DNA of 64,000 nucleotides, from NCBI RefSeq assembly GCF_014698145.1, contig NZ_JACJSM010000012.1:1-64000 (forward strand), read 5' to 3'. A model generated the notes under the pieces. It was not told where the DNA came from. It did not search any database and saw only the letters and a program-made list of their open reading frames with translations. Shown here in pieces: positions 26,465 through 34,047 of this stretch (positions are counted from its first letter, which is position 1; the number at the start of each line of letters is the position of its first letter). A program made the translations under genes and the position numbers. This DNA comes from Oscillatoria sp. FACHB-1406 (GTDB lineage Bacteria; Cyanobacteriota; Cyanobacteriia; Cyanobacteriales; Spirulinaceae).

Positions 26465-26676
26465 TGGTTTTCCGTGGTACGCACGGAATTAGTTTATACA
26501 CACTTTGACGCAATATCGTCGTTTCAGCCCTCTTTCTGTGCGTACCACGTAAAATAGAATCCTTTTCCGTTGGTACGACGGAAAACTGAAATCGGTTAAC
26601 GTTGACTTTCAATGAGGACAGTTGCAACCTATATGAGTTGCAACTCCCCTCTCTCGTATCTCTCGTATGTCGAACG
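26465..26676. repeat. Nested inverted repeats centred on GGTACG, origin-like
   Basis: TTCCGTG-GTACG-CACGGAA (about 26469-26487) and TTTTCCGT-TGGTACG-ACGGAAAA (about 26564-26586) are two hairpins with the same core. A third site CTGTGCGTACCACG (about 26535-26548) is the inverse of the first. Further right, GTTGCAAC occurs twice (about 26621 and 26637) and GGTTAACGTT (from 26596) pairs with AACGTTAACC (to 26681). So many paired sites between convergent genes suggest an origin or a recombination or partition site rather than a simple terminator. Confidence 0.5.
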
Positions 26677-26865
26677 TTAACCTCGCAGTATCCTAACTAA
26701 CTCGTCAATCTTCGCACTGGCGTTACCATGTTGGTGCAACCATTCTTTCGTTTCAGGGAGAAGACTGAAGTTACAGCGTATCTTTCCCTGGTAGCGGTTG
26801 TTGGGGATTAAGTTTTCTAGAGAGCGGGGGTTCATCTTTCTTGCTGTTTTTGAGGTTGTACGCAT
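26677..26865 (-). CDS. Small RHH-like regulator
   Basis: A 62-aa basic protein starting at ATG 26865 (MRTTSKTARKMNP). It is preferred to a longer frame from 26976 because that would run through the terminator hairpin and operator boxes. The C-terminal half (IRCNFSLLPETKEWLHQHGNA and KIDELVRIL) fits the strand-helix-helix of RHH repressors. A GTTGTAC box overlaps codons 2-4 and seven more boxes lie within 140 bases upstream, so autoregulation is likely. Confidence 0.6.
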   Translation of the reverse strand: MRTTSKTARKMNPRSLENLIPNNRYQGKIRCNFSLLPETKEWLHQHGNASAKIDELVRILRG

Positions 26866-27003
26866 AATGGGGGAAATATGTGTAGAACTAACGTACTGAT
26901 ATTGTACCACAGGTTGTACACGGTAGTACAGACCAAAAAATAGAGGGGGTATCCCCTCTATTTGTGAAAAGTACAACTCTAAAGTACAACTTTAAAGTTG
27001 TAC
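26855..27003. promoter_or_regulatory. Cluster of GTTGTAC/GTACAAC boxes, right part of the element
   Basis: Boxes at 26855, 26903 (TTGTAC), 26913, 26971, 26984 and 26997, with a half box GTAC at 26925. 26971 and 26984 repeat at 13 bases, and 26984/26997 form an inverted pair AAAGTACAACTTT/AAAGTTGTACT. The cluster lies upstream of the small RHH-like gene and downstream of the integrase gene, so it may be the promoter/operator of the former. Confidence 0.65.
26938..26963 (-). terminator. Rho-independent terminator for the integrase transcript
   Basis: AAATAGAGGGG (26938-26948) pairs with CCCCTCTATTT (26953-26963) across GTAT. On the minus strand the stem is followed by a T-tract. It lies about 60 bases beyond the integrase stop codon, in the middle of the GTTGTAC box cluster. 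Confidence 0.8.
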
Positions 27004-27020
27004 TATTTCAAACATACCCC

Positions 27021-28208
27021 CTACCATTTAGCGCTGTCTCCCTCGATACCAGGGAGGTCGGCGTTTTCATTTGCTTGAAGGTAATGCTCGAAAATGGTTT
27101 CGGGCGAGTTTCCACAAATCGCCCCAACGGTAGAAGGGTCTATCCCACTGCGAACCATGCGGGTAATAGCAGTATGGCGACAGTTGTAAGTGCCTAGATA
27201 TTCACGAACTTTTCCACGCTTGACCAGCGCTTCAACAACGCGCCGGGTGTAACGCGGGGTGAAGTTGTGAGTGTCAATATTGCCACCTAATTGAGCGGTA
27301 AAGATTAAGCATTCGCGAGGGCGTTCTAAATGAGGGGTCAATATGCGCTCCATTGCCTCATTGCATTTAATCACTCGTATCGTGCCTGTTTTTGTTCCCT
27401 TCAACACGCCCTTGCTGTAAGCTTTGTCGATACGAATGTACATCGCGCCTTGACGCTGGAAAATGTCACCAACGGTTAAGGCAGCCGCATCGGACGGACG
27501 GCAACCGATAAGGAGTAAAAACTCAACAAAATCGGCATAATGCCGGTCATCATATCGGCTGTCAGCATGAGTAAAGGTATTGTTGCGGAACGCTTCGACA
27601 ATTGCTAGCGCCTCATCTTCCGAGTAAGCTTTCTTCGCTCGTTTTGATTTAGGTAACGCAGGCAGCATTTTTTTAATGCTTTCGTAGGGGTTTGTTTCTC
27701 GATAACCCGAACGCTTAAGCCAATTGCCGAAACTGATTAAATCGTTACAGAAGCGTTGAATGGTTGAGACTGCGTATTTTTCCAGAGATTTCTTGGCAAC
27801 ACTTGACTTGCACTCCATATCGATTTCAGAAGATAGGAGGAAAGTCATAATATTACGCGCCGTTTTAAACGAGTCCTTGAATGTCGTTTCTTCCATTTGA
27901 GTTTTTTGGTACTCTACGAACTCGTCCCACAATTCAGACAACGATTTAACTTTGACGGTGTTAGGCGACTCTTTTCCTAGGTAACTGTACAGCCGTTCTT
28001 CGGTTAGTCGCTGGAAAATTAAATCGCTTTCTATCTGACTGGCAATTCCGAGCGCTGCTTTGTTGCCCTCTTTGTTATTAGGGAGTCCGGTAGTAAGCCT
28101 GTATCGCTTGCCTTCCCAGCGAAAGTTTAACCATAGTACGCTTGAACGTTCAAAAACCGTAACTTTTTGGCGTTGTTTGTCGAGACTGTACATTTTCTGT
28201 GTGTCCAA
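27021..28208 (-). CDS. int: Tyrosine recombinase (site-specific integrase)
   Basis: The 395-aa protein has an N-terminal arm-binding-like part (~10-75), a core-binding SAM-like domain (~90-185) and a catalytic domain (~190-395). Catalytic residues visible: Arg in LLIGCRPSDAAALT, Lys in KGTKTGTIRVI, Arg in YNCRHTAITRM (Tyr replaces the first His, common in cyanobacterial phage-type integrases) and nucleophile Tyr in CGNSPETIFEHYL. The start is TTG 28208 or ATG 28193. The gene points inward from attR, with candidate arm sites over its start. It should integrate and excise the element at tRNA-Val; no excisionase is recognised, though the RHH-like proteins are candidates. Confidence 0.93.
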   Translation of the reverse strand: MDTQKMYSLDKQRQKVTVFERSSVLWLNFRWEGKRYRLTTGLPNNKEGNKAALGIASQIESDLIFQRLTEERLYSYLGKESPNTVKVKSLSELWDEFVEYQKTQMEETTFKDSFKTARNIMTFLLSSEIDMECKSSVAKKSLEKYAVSTIQRFCNDLISFGNWLKRSGYRETNPYESIKKMLPALPKSKRAKKAYSEDEALAIVEAFRNNTFTHADSRYDDRHYADFVEFLLLIGCRPSDAAALTVGDIFQRQGAMYIRIDKAYSKGVLKGTKTGTIRVIKCNEAMERILTPHLERPRECLIFTAQLGGNIDTHNFTPRYTRRVVEALVKRGKVREYLGTYNCRHTAITRMVRSGIDPSTVGAICGNSPETIFEHYLQANENADLPGIEGDSAKW

Positions 28209-28220
28209 ATTGTGACCAAC
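28199..28220 (+). promoter_or_regulatory. Candidate integrase arm sites, right end
   Basis: TGTGTCCAAA (from 28200) and TGTGACCAAC (from 28211) repeat the left-end pair with the same orientation and the same 11-base period, 66 bases from the attR repeat. They overlap the start codon and leader of the integrase gene, so occupancy could also repress integrase expression. Confidence 0.65.
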
Positions 28221-28276
28221 AAGGGTTCAAAACTGGACAGAGAAAGGCTTTTAACGCCTCAACAGCGTTGAGTTGT

Positions 28277-28333
28277 GGGCGATGCACTTCCTTCACACGG
28301 AAGGGGTCACTGGTTCAAATCCAGTATCGCCCA
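28277..28333 (+). pseudogene. tRNA-Val-like remnant lacking the D arm
   Basis: GGGCGAT at 28277-28283 is the exact acceptor 5' strand of tRNA-Val. It is joined directly to the anticodon arm, T arm and acceptor 3' strand of the attR repeat. Compared with the intact gene exactly 15 bases (the D arm) are missing, giving 57 instead of 72 nt. Bases upstream of GGGCGAT show no similarity to those before the real tRNA. The folded product would still have acceptor, anticodon and T stems. Confidence 0.7.
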
Positions 28334-28365
28334 TCTATTATACAGTAAGGGTTTTAGCCATTTCT
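28284..28365 (+). repeat. attR: 82-bp direct repeat, right copy
   Basis: Perfect repeat of 22905-22986, 76 bases upstream of the integrase start codon. The displaced host tRNA 3' half now sits here, preceded by a GGGCGAT that mimics the tRNA 5' end (see the tRNA-like remnant). Confidence 0.95.
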
Positions 28366-28499
28366 AAGGACGTGGTTCGGACTGTGCTGTTGTCATCTTA
28401 CTGGAGAACTCCATTGTTCGATCGCGATCGCAATTTTCGATCTTCCTATCGCAATTCAAGCTAACATAAATCCGGTTCCCCGCGATCGCACTCAGTCCT

Positions 28500-29576
28500 A
28501 TGCCGCGAAAAACTCACGCTACAACTCCTCGCCCGACAGCGAAAACTCAATCCTCTCTCGCGCTTCCTGAAGTCCCTCTACGTCTGGCGGCTTTGGAAGA
28601 AGAACACAAAAAGCTGTTAGGGTTAATCAAAAGAAAGCGAACGGAATTAACCAATTTTGTCGAACAAATGCGAACTTTGGCAACGGCAGTTTTCCATCAA
28701 GGACTGGCGGGCTTACAAAGAATTGCCGAACTCGATCGCGAAATTCACGAACTGTTCGATAAAATTCTTACCGAGCGCAAACTAGACAAACAAACGCGCA
28801 AGAATATAGAAATCATTTATGGGAATCTTCAGACGCTTGGGATTATCACTCATAAGCGCCGAGAACGCCCCCAAGATGAAGATTTTTTAGACGAACTGTT
28901 CGAGCAATCTCAGACAGAAGAACGCGAATTTAAAGCGCCCGGTTCGGAGCGCGATCGCCAGCAACGGACTTTTGAAGATTTTCAACCCTCGCCAGCACCT
29001 CATAGCAAAGAGTCGCGAAAGATTCGGCAAACTTTTTTAAGATTAGCCGAGATTTTTCACCCCGATCTCGTTACCGATCCGGAGACGCAACGCCATCATA
29101 CGGAAATCATGAAAGAAATCAATACGGCGTACAAGCAAGGCGATCTCGCTCGACTTTTAGAACTGGAGAAAAAGCATAAAGTTGGGGAAAAGATCGACCT
29201 CAACAATGAAGATTCGGTAACGCGCCGCTGTCAGTCTCTCGAACAACAAAACGAACTTTTGAAGCAGCAATACGAACAGCTAAAAGAAGAGTTGCGCCAA
29301 GTCAGACGAACGCCAGAAGGTGTAATGGTGGCGGATTATCGCCGAGCAAAGAAGGAAGGAATCGACGCGATCGCGGAAATGATGGCGGAAGTGGATCGCA
29401 AAAGGGAAGTTATCTCGGAAGTTCGCGATTTTGTTCTGGATTTCTATAAAAAGAAGCTAACGATTCAAAGGTTTATGAAAGGGCCCGATGTTTTACGACG
29501 AGTAGCGAGGGATATAATGGAAGAAATGCTCGACCATTTTATCGAATTTGAAATGGGCGACGATTTTGAGTTTTGA
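28500..29576 (+). CDS. J-domain-like protein with coiled coils, coupled to MutL
   Basis: A 358-aa protein rich in Lys/Glu coiled coil (~30-110 and ~235-280) with a central J-domain-like segment (~178-225): IRQTFLRLAEIFHPDL carries the HPD tripeptide followed by EIMKEINTAYKQGD. HPD loops stimulate Hsp70 (DnaK) ATPase. The C-terminal ~300-358 is helical and acidic. Its stop codon overlaps the TTG that can start MutL, or lies 21 bases before a GTG, so the two are probably co-expressed. Function beyond a DnaK co-chaperone is unknown. Confidence 0.75.
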   Translation: MPRKTHATTPRPTAKTQSSLALPEVPLRLAALEEEHKKLLGLIKRKRTELTNFVEQMRTLATAVFHQGLAGLQRIAELDREIHELFDKILTERKLDKQTRKNIEIIYGNLQTLGIITHKRRERPQDEDFLDELFEQSQTEEREFKAPGSERDRQQRTFEDFQPSPAPHSKESRKIRQTFLRLAEIFHPDLVTDPETQRHHTEIMKEINTAYKQGDLARLLELEKKHKVGEKIDLNNEDSVTRRCQSLEQQNELLKQQYEQLKEELRQVRRTPEGVMVADYRRAKKEGIDAIAEMMAEVDRKREVISEVRDFVLDFYKKKLTIQRFMKGPDVLRRVARDIMEEMLDHFIEFEMGDDFEF

Positions 29577-29596
29577 ATGCGATTATTAAGCCTCGG

Positions 29597-31273
29597 GTGC
29601 AAGTGGTGAAAATTCAACCCTTGCCGCCAGAAATTGTCACCTTAATTGCGGCGGGCGAAACGATTGACTCGCTAGCAGCGGCGGTGCGGGAGTTAGTGGA
29701 AAATGCGATCGATGCGGGGGCGCGACGGCTGACGATCGCGTTATTTCCCGATTTGTGGCGCTTGCAGGTTGCCGATAATGGCGGCGGCATGGACTTGACA
29801 GATTTACAGGTTTGTGCAGGAGCGCATTGTACGAGCAAAATCCGCGATCGCGCCGATTTGTGGAAGATTGCGAGTTTGGGGTTTCGCGGCGAAGCGCTAC
29901 ACAGTTTAGCGCAGTTAGGAACGCTAGAAATTGCGAGTCGTTCGAGTTTGGAAGATTTCGGCTGGCGGGTGAGTTACGATCGCGCCGGGAAAGCCATTCG
30001 AGAAGAAATTACCGCGATCGCGCCCGGAACCATCGTTACCGTTTCCGACTTATTTGCAACCATCCCCGTTCGTCGCAGCGCCCTCCCCTCAAAATCGCAA
30101 CAACTCAAAGCCGTTCAAGAAACCATTTATCACCTCGCCCTATGCTATCCCGCTATTGCTTGGCAGGTGTTACAAAACGGCGAACCTTGGTTCAACCTCA
30201 GCCCCAGTCCGACAGCAAAAGAAGTCGTGCCGCAATTGCTAAAATCGGTGCGTGCGAGCGATTTACAGTATTTAAATTCTGAAATCGGGGAAGAAATTCA
30301 AAATGCAAAGGCTGGCATCGAAATTGTATTGGGATTGCCCGATCGCTGCCATCGTCACCGCCCCGATTGGGTTAAAGTTGCGATCAACGGGCGAATCGTG
30401 CGATCGCCGGAACTCGAACAAGCCGCGATCGCAGCTACCCATCGTACTCTACCGCGCGATCGCTTCCCCGTCTGCTTTTTACACCTTTGCACCGATCCCG
30501 CCCAAATCGACTGGAATCGCCATCCCGCCAAACAAGAAATATACTTGCATTCTATGGCGCAATGGCGCGATCGCGTCGCCGAAACCATCGAACAAGCCCT
30601 GCGCCTTAGCCCCACCGACTTAAGCGCCGCCGGACACCAACGCATCAGCCAAGTGCTGAAAGCCGCCGAAGCCAAAAGCAGCCAGTATAAACTCAATCCT
30701 AACCTGCAAGTCGCCGTCAGTAAAAGCAGCGCCATCTCCCTACGCGCCGTCGCCCAAGTCAACAAAACCTACATCGTCGCCGAACATCCTAACGGAATCT
30801 GGCTCGTCGAACAACATATCGCCCACGAACGCATCCTCTACGAAGAACTCCTCGAGGCTTGGCAACTCGTCGGAATCGAACCGCCCCTCATCCTCAACAA
30901 TCTCATCCCCGCCCAAATCGCCCAATTACAGCGAATTAACCTCGAAATCGAACCTTTCGGCGAACAAATGTGGGCAGTGCGAACCCTCCCAGCGATGCTG
31001 CAACCGCGAGAAGATTGTGCCGCCGCCCTACTCGAACTCAGTTGGGGCGGCGACTTACAAACCGCCCAAGTTGCAGTTGCCTGTCGCAGTGCGATTCGCA
31101 ACGGGACTGTATTAAGTTTGCCAGAAATGCAGGACATTCTCGATCGCTGGCAGCAAACCCGCAACCCCCGCACTTGTCCCCACGGACGGCCGATCTATTT
31201 ACCTTTAGAAGAGTCATCTTTAGCGCGTTTTTTCCGCCGTCATTGGGTGATTGGAAAAAGCCACGGGATTTGA
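29597..31273 (+). CDS. mutL: DNA mismatch repair protein MutL
   Basis: N-terminal GHKL ATPase motifs are complete: IAAGETIDSLAAAVRELVEN, DNGGGM, TSKI and GFRGEAL; a transducer domain and a C-terminal dimerisation domain follow. The start is uncertain: TTG 29573 overlaps the upstream stop codon, while GTG 29597 (VQVVKIQPLP) fits the family's usual beginning better and is used here. The C-terminal segment VEQHIAHERILYE corresponds to the DQHA-x2-E-x4-E endonuclease motif, with Asp to Glu and Ala to Ile changes. MutL links MutS recognition to strand incision. Confidence 0.93.
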   Translation: MQVVKIQPLPPEIVTLIAAGETIDSLAAAVRELVENAIDAGARRLTIALFPDLWRLQVADNGGGMDLTDLQVCAGAHCTSKIRDRADLWKIASLGFRGEALHSLAQLGTLEIASRSSLEDFGWRVSYDRAGKAIREEITAIAPGTIVTVSDLFATIPVRRSALPSKSQQLKAVQETIYHLALCYPAIAWQVLQNGEPWFNLSPSPTAKEVVPQLLKSVRASDLQYLNSEIGEEIQNAKAGIEIVLGLPDRCHRHRPDWVKVAINGRIVRSPELEQAAIAATHRTLPRDRFPVCFLHLCTDPAQIDWNRHPAKQEIYLHSMAQWRDRVAETIEQALRLSPTDLSAAGHQRISQVLKAAEAKSSQYKLNPNLQVAVSKSSAISLRAVAQVNKTYIVAEHPNGIWLVEQHIAHERILYEELLEAWQLVGIEPPLILNNLIPAQIAQLQRINLEIEPFGEQMWAVRTLPAMLQPREDCAAALLELSWGGDLQTAQVAVACRSAIRNGTVLSLPEMQDILDRWQQTRNPRTCPHGRPIYLPLEESSLARFFRRHWVIGKSHGI

Positions 31274-31284
31274 ACTCGTTTGAT

Positions 31285-31689
31285 TTATTCTGGCTCGAGC
31301 CACGGAATCTCTAATCGTCGAAAATCGCGATCGAAAGAAGCTACTGCCCCTCCTTCCTTACGAGCAACTTCTGCCAAAAAAGCATCCATAAAATCGACAT
31401 TGACTGCTGCCATTCGCTCGATCGCCGCGATCGTTTGTTCTGCTTGTTCTGCGATAATTCCTTCTGCTACGATTAAAGGCAACAAAACCTCAGCAATTTC
31501 AGTGCGAGAATATCGATAAAAAGAACTTAAAACCCAAATGATTTCTGCTACAACCATTGGTGAAAGTCTTAGCGTTACTTCTCCTCTTTCTGCTCTTTGA
31601 ACTAGGCGTAACGCTCGCTGAGCAAGTTCTGGCGGCTCTCCCGTTAGCAATCGGAGTAAGATATTCGCATCAACCCAGAGGTCATTCAT
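31285..31689 (-). CDS. vapC: PIN-domain toxin (VapC-type)
   Basis: A 134-aa PIN ribonuclease: first acidic residue in WVDANILLRLLTGEP (Asp 6), Glu in SPMVVAEIIWVL (~45), Asp in VDFMDAFLAEVA (~100) and ASFDRDF (~118). VapC toxins cleave tRNA or rRNA. Its ATG shares one base with the stop of the upstream antitoxin gene (TGATG at 31687-31691), the usual toxin-antitoxin arrangement. Confidence 0.9.
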   Translation of the reverse strand: MNDLWVDANILLRLLTGEPPELAQRALRLVQRAERGEVTLRLSPMVVAEIIWVLSSFYRYSRTEIAEVLLPLIVAEGIIAEQAEQTIAAIERMAAVNVDFMDAFLAEVARKEGGAVASFDRDFRRLEIPWLEPE

Positions 31690-31940
31690 CAGCTTTCAGT
31701 TGCGCTCTCTCGCCAAAAAGTTTCTCCGGCTTGCTGGCGTACTGATTCCTTTCCGGGATAGGGGATATTAACCGGAAGAACGCCATAAAACTCGCTTAGC
31801 CGCTTTGGTTTAATAGCGCGCAAAAGAATTTCAGTTCCCGTGCAGACGAGTAAAAGTTCGTCTCCTGCTTGGATTCCTAGCTGTTGTTGCACTTGAGTTG
31901 GAATTTCAACTTGTCCGTCAGGAGTTAGCTTGACTTTCAT
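31689..31940 (-). CDS. vapB: AbrB/MazE-type antitoxin (VapB)
   Basis: An 83-aa protein with a swapped-hairpin AbrB fold: MKVKLTPDGQVEIPTQVQQQ then LGIQAGDELLLVC (residues 1-34). The C-terminal part (LSEFYGVLPVNIPYPGKESVR) is the toxin-binding tail. It neutralises the downstream PIN toxin and probably represses the operon. Confidence 0.88.
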   Translation of the reverse strand: MKVKLTPDGQVEIPTQVQQQLGIQAGDELLLVCTGTEILLRAIKPKRLSEFYGVLPVNIPYPGKESVRQQAGETFWRESATES

Positions 31941-32210
31941 AGTAAATTTTCGCTTTCGTCTCTATATTTTAAACTCTTTCTTTCCTTCGTGTCTTGCATA
32001 AGGCAGCTTTTAATTTAGAGAAAGCCAAACCTCTTTATCGGCGGACGCTAGCGATTTAGACGTGCTGCCTCCTCGAAAACTACTCCAAGGAGTAGGCGTT
32101 TGAAAATGCAGCTTAATGTTTTGCTTTCGCGATCGTGTATTGTAAAATGAGCGCTAAGATCGAAAATCCCGACCAGCGATCGCGCCTCAACAACCTCTAA
32201 ATTTCAATCA
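31941..32210. other. Intergenic region before folB
   Basis: No gene seen. CTACTCC-AA-GGAGTAG forms a 7-bp hairpin at 32082-32097. The rest must hold the divergent promoters of vapBC and folB; no convincing boxes were found. Confidence 0.4.
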
Positions 32211-32594
32211 ATGCAACTCACTGAAACGATAGATTCAATTCATATTGCCGGAATTCGCGCCTACGGTTACATCGGCTTTCTTCCTGAAGAAAAAGTATTG
32301 GGACAATGGTTTGAAGTCGATTTAACGTTGGGCGTAGATTTAACTCGGGCGGGGGAAACGGATAATTTAGAAGATACGTTGGATTATCGAGACGCGATCG
32401 CGCGAACTAAAAGTTTAATTCAACAGTCGAAGTTTGCCTTAATCGAACGATTAGCCGCCGCGATCGCAGAATCCCTCCTCGAACTCGAAAAAATACAACA
32501 AGTGCGCGTCAAATTAACCAAACCCGCCGCCCCCATCCCCGATTTTGGCGGTAAGATTGCGGTGGAAATCGAGCGTAGCCGAAAGCAAGGGTAA
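32211..32594 (+). CDS. folB: Dihydroneopterin aldolase FolB
   Basis: The 127-aa length and sequence fit FolB: DSIHIAGIRAYGYIGFLPEEK with the conserved Gly-rich start, LEDTLDYRDA, ERLAAAIAESLL and VRVKLTKPAAPIPDFGG with the catalytic-region Lys. It converts dihydroneopterin to hydroxymethyl-dihydropterin plus glycolaldehyde in folate synthesis. It stands alone, without other fol genes. Confidence 0.93.
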   Translation: MQLTETIDSIHIAGIRAYGYIGFLPEEKVLGQWFEVDLTLGVDLTRAGETDNLEDTLDYRDAIARTKSLIQQSKFALIERLAAAIAESLLELEKIQQVRVKLTKPAAPIPDFGGKIAVEIERSRKQG

Positions 32595-32762
32595 AATAAA
32601 TTGACAGACCTTATGAGCCTCCTCCTTGTATTTGAACTCAATCCAAAATAGAAGTCGCGAACAAATGTAAAAACACGCTCGAAAACGGTAAAAATAACTC
32701 GACAATTGCTATAATTTAAGCGATCCGTTAAAAAAGTTTTTGTTTAATTACAAGGAGCAAAC

Positions 32763-33038
32763 ATGGCTAGAACACTCACGCTCGTTCTTCCAGATCATTT
32801 AGAGCAAGCGCTGACCGAGCGAGCAGAATGCTTAAATCAATCGATGGAGGAAGTTATGTTACAGTTACTTTCGCAACAGTTGACAATTTCATCTCAAAGT
32901 GAGTCAGAACAACCTGGAGAAACAGATCCACTTTTACGATTAATTGGTTCCCTGAATGTAGACGTTTCCGACTTAGCAGAAAACCATGACTACTATATTG
33001 GACAAGCTTTGCGTCAGAAACTAAAACGGAATGAATAA
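32763..33038 (+). CDS. RHH-type antitoxin
   Basis: A 91-aa protein with N-terminal strand and helix (ARTLTLVLPDHLEQALTERA, then LNQSMEEVMLQLL) of ribbon-helix-helix antitoxins and a flexible tail ending DYYIGQALRQKLK, typical of cyanobacterial antitoxins paired with PIN toxins. An AAGGAG site precedes the ATG by seven bases. It overlaps the next gene by eight bases, so the two are translated together. Confidence 0.85.
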   Translation: MARTLTLVLPDHLEQALTERAECLNQSMEEVMLQLLSQQLTISSQSESEQPGETDPLLRLIGSLNVDVSDLAENHDYYIGQALRQKLKRNE

Positions 33039-33447
33039 TTTATTTGTCGATACATCAGGTTGGGCAAGTCTTTTTGTTGCTAATCAATTTCACTACCCCC
33101 AGGCAGAACATCATTTTCGGCTCGCCTTAAAACAAAAAAGAAAAATTTATACGACTAACTATATAATTGCTGAGTTGGTAGCCCTATTAAACAGCCCACT
33201 TCGGGTTTCTCGTGCGCGTGTCTTTGAAATTATTGATGCTATTAAGACAGCCGAATACATTGATATTATTTATATTAACAACAAACAAGATGCTATGGCT
33301 TGGGAACTCTGCAAAGGCAGAATCGACAAAGCTTGGTCGTTGGTTGACTGTACATCTTTCGTTATTATGCAACAACTTGGAATTCAAGATGCTCTGACAA
33401 CTGACCAGCATTTTGAGCAGGCAGGCTTTGTCCGTTTACTCAAGTAG
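33031..33447 (+). CDS. PIN-domain toxin
   Basis: A 138-aa PIN nuclease with LFVDTSGWASLF (Asp 7), TTNYIIAELVALL (Glu ~48), WSLVDCTSFVIM (Asp ~109) and DALTTDQHFEQAG (Asp ~129), so all four acidic positions are present. This is a second, sequence-unrelated toxin-antitoxin pair 1.1 kb from the VapBC pair above. It is more AT-rich than its neighbours, which suggests separate acquisition. Confidence 0.88.
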   Translation: MNNLFVDTSGWASLFVANQFHYPQAEHHFRLALKQKRKIYTTNYIIAELVALLNSPLRVSRARVFEIIDAIKTAEYIDIIYINNKQDAMAWELCKGRIDKAWSLVDCTSFVIMQQLGIQDALTTDQHFEQAGFVRLLK

Positions 33448-33528
33448 CTAGATTGTTATTTGCAAAGAAAGGTTTGCACTTTACTGATAACTGTTTACTA
33501 GAAAGTATCCTATCAAATAACACTATTT

Positions 33529-33771
33529 TTAACGGTATTTCTCCTCTAAATAATTAGTGTAAATATCAATTTCGTCTTCTATATTTAACTGAACGACACC
33601 AACTAAGCTTTGAGTCCAAGGGTCTAGATTCATGAAGTAGCTCTGCTCTGATTCAAGCAAACTCGGAACTTGCATTTCTTTGCGAATAGAATTTAATAAA
33701 GATTCAACTAAACGCCAGCGCTCGCTAAGAGATAACTGCAATACTCGATCTTGTAACTCTTGTAATGTCAT
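33529..33771 (-). CDS. Orphan addiction-module-like protein
   Basis: An 80-aa protein starting MTLQELQDRVLQLSLSERWR (ATG 33771; an in-frame ATG at 33795 adds eight residues). This Leu-rich start followed by LVESLLNSIRKE is frequent in cyanobacterial antitoxin-like proteins encoded with PIN or RelE toxins. No toxin gene follows it here. The C-terminal half is acidic and unrecognised. Confidence 0.55.
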   Translation of the reverse strand: MTLQELQDRVLQLSLSERWRLVESLLNSIRKEMQVPSLLESEQSYFMNLDPWTQSLVGVVQLNIEDEIDIYTNYLEEKYR

Positions 33772-34047
33772 ACTGTTTGCACCAAAAAATTCCATAGAAC
33801 TAGAAAGTAGGATCCGTTAGGGATTCTCGTAACGCATCACGATTAGAATTGATTTGAGTCAATCGTGCCTTCCTCCAACTCAAAACCCATAAAACCAGCC
33901 AGTTGCTCGTTGCGTCATCCTTTGTAACAATTTAGCCAGAGGCATCCCTGCAAGCACTCGAAAGCGGTACGCAGCAAGCAGAAATTTTGCGCGCCGTTTC
34001 GTTACAGTATGCAGACAATCCAAATCATCCAGGAGAAACGCTTAAAG

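Noticed and set aside
28277-28333. Second functional tRNA-Val at attR
   Set aside because: The D arm is absent, so it cannot be a normal tRNA; kept as a remnant.
28273-28464. 63-codon frame starting in attR
   Set aside because: It is the tRNA 3' half plus flank read as protein.
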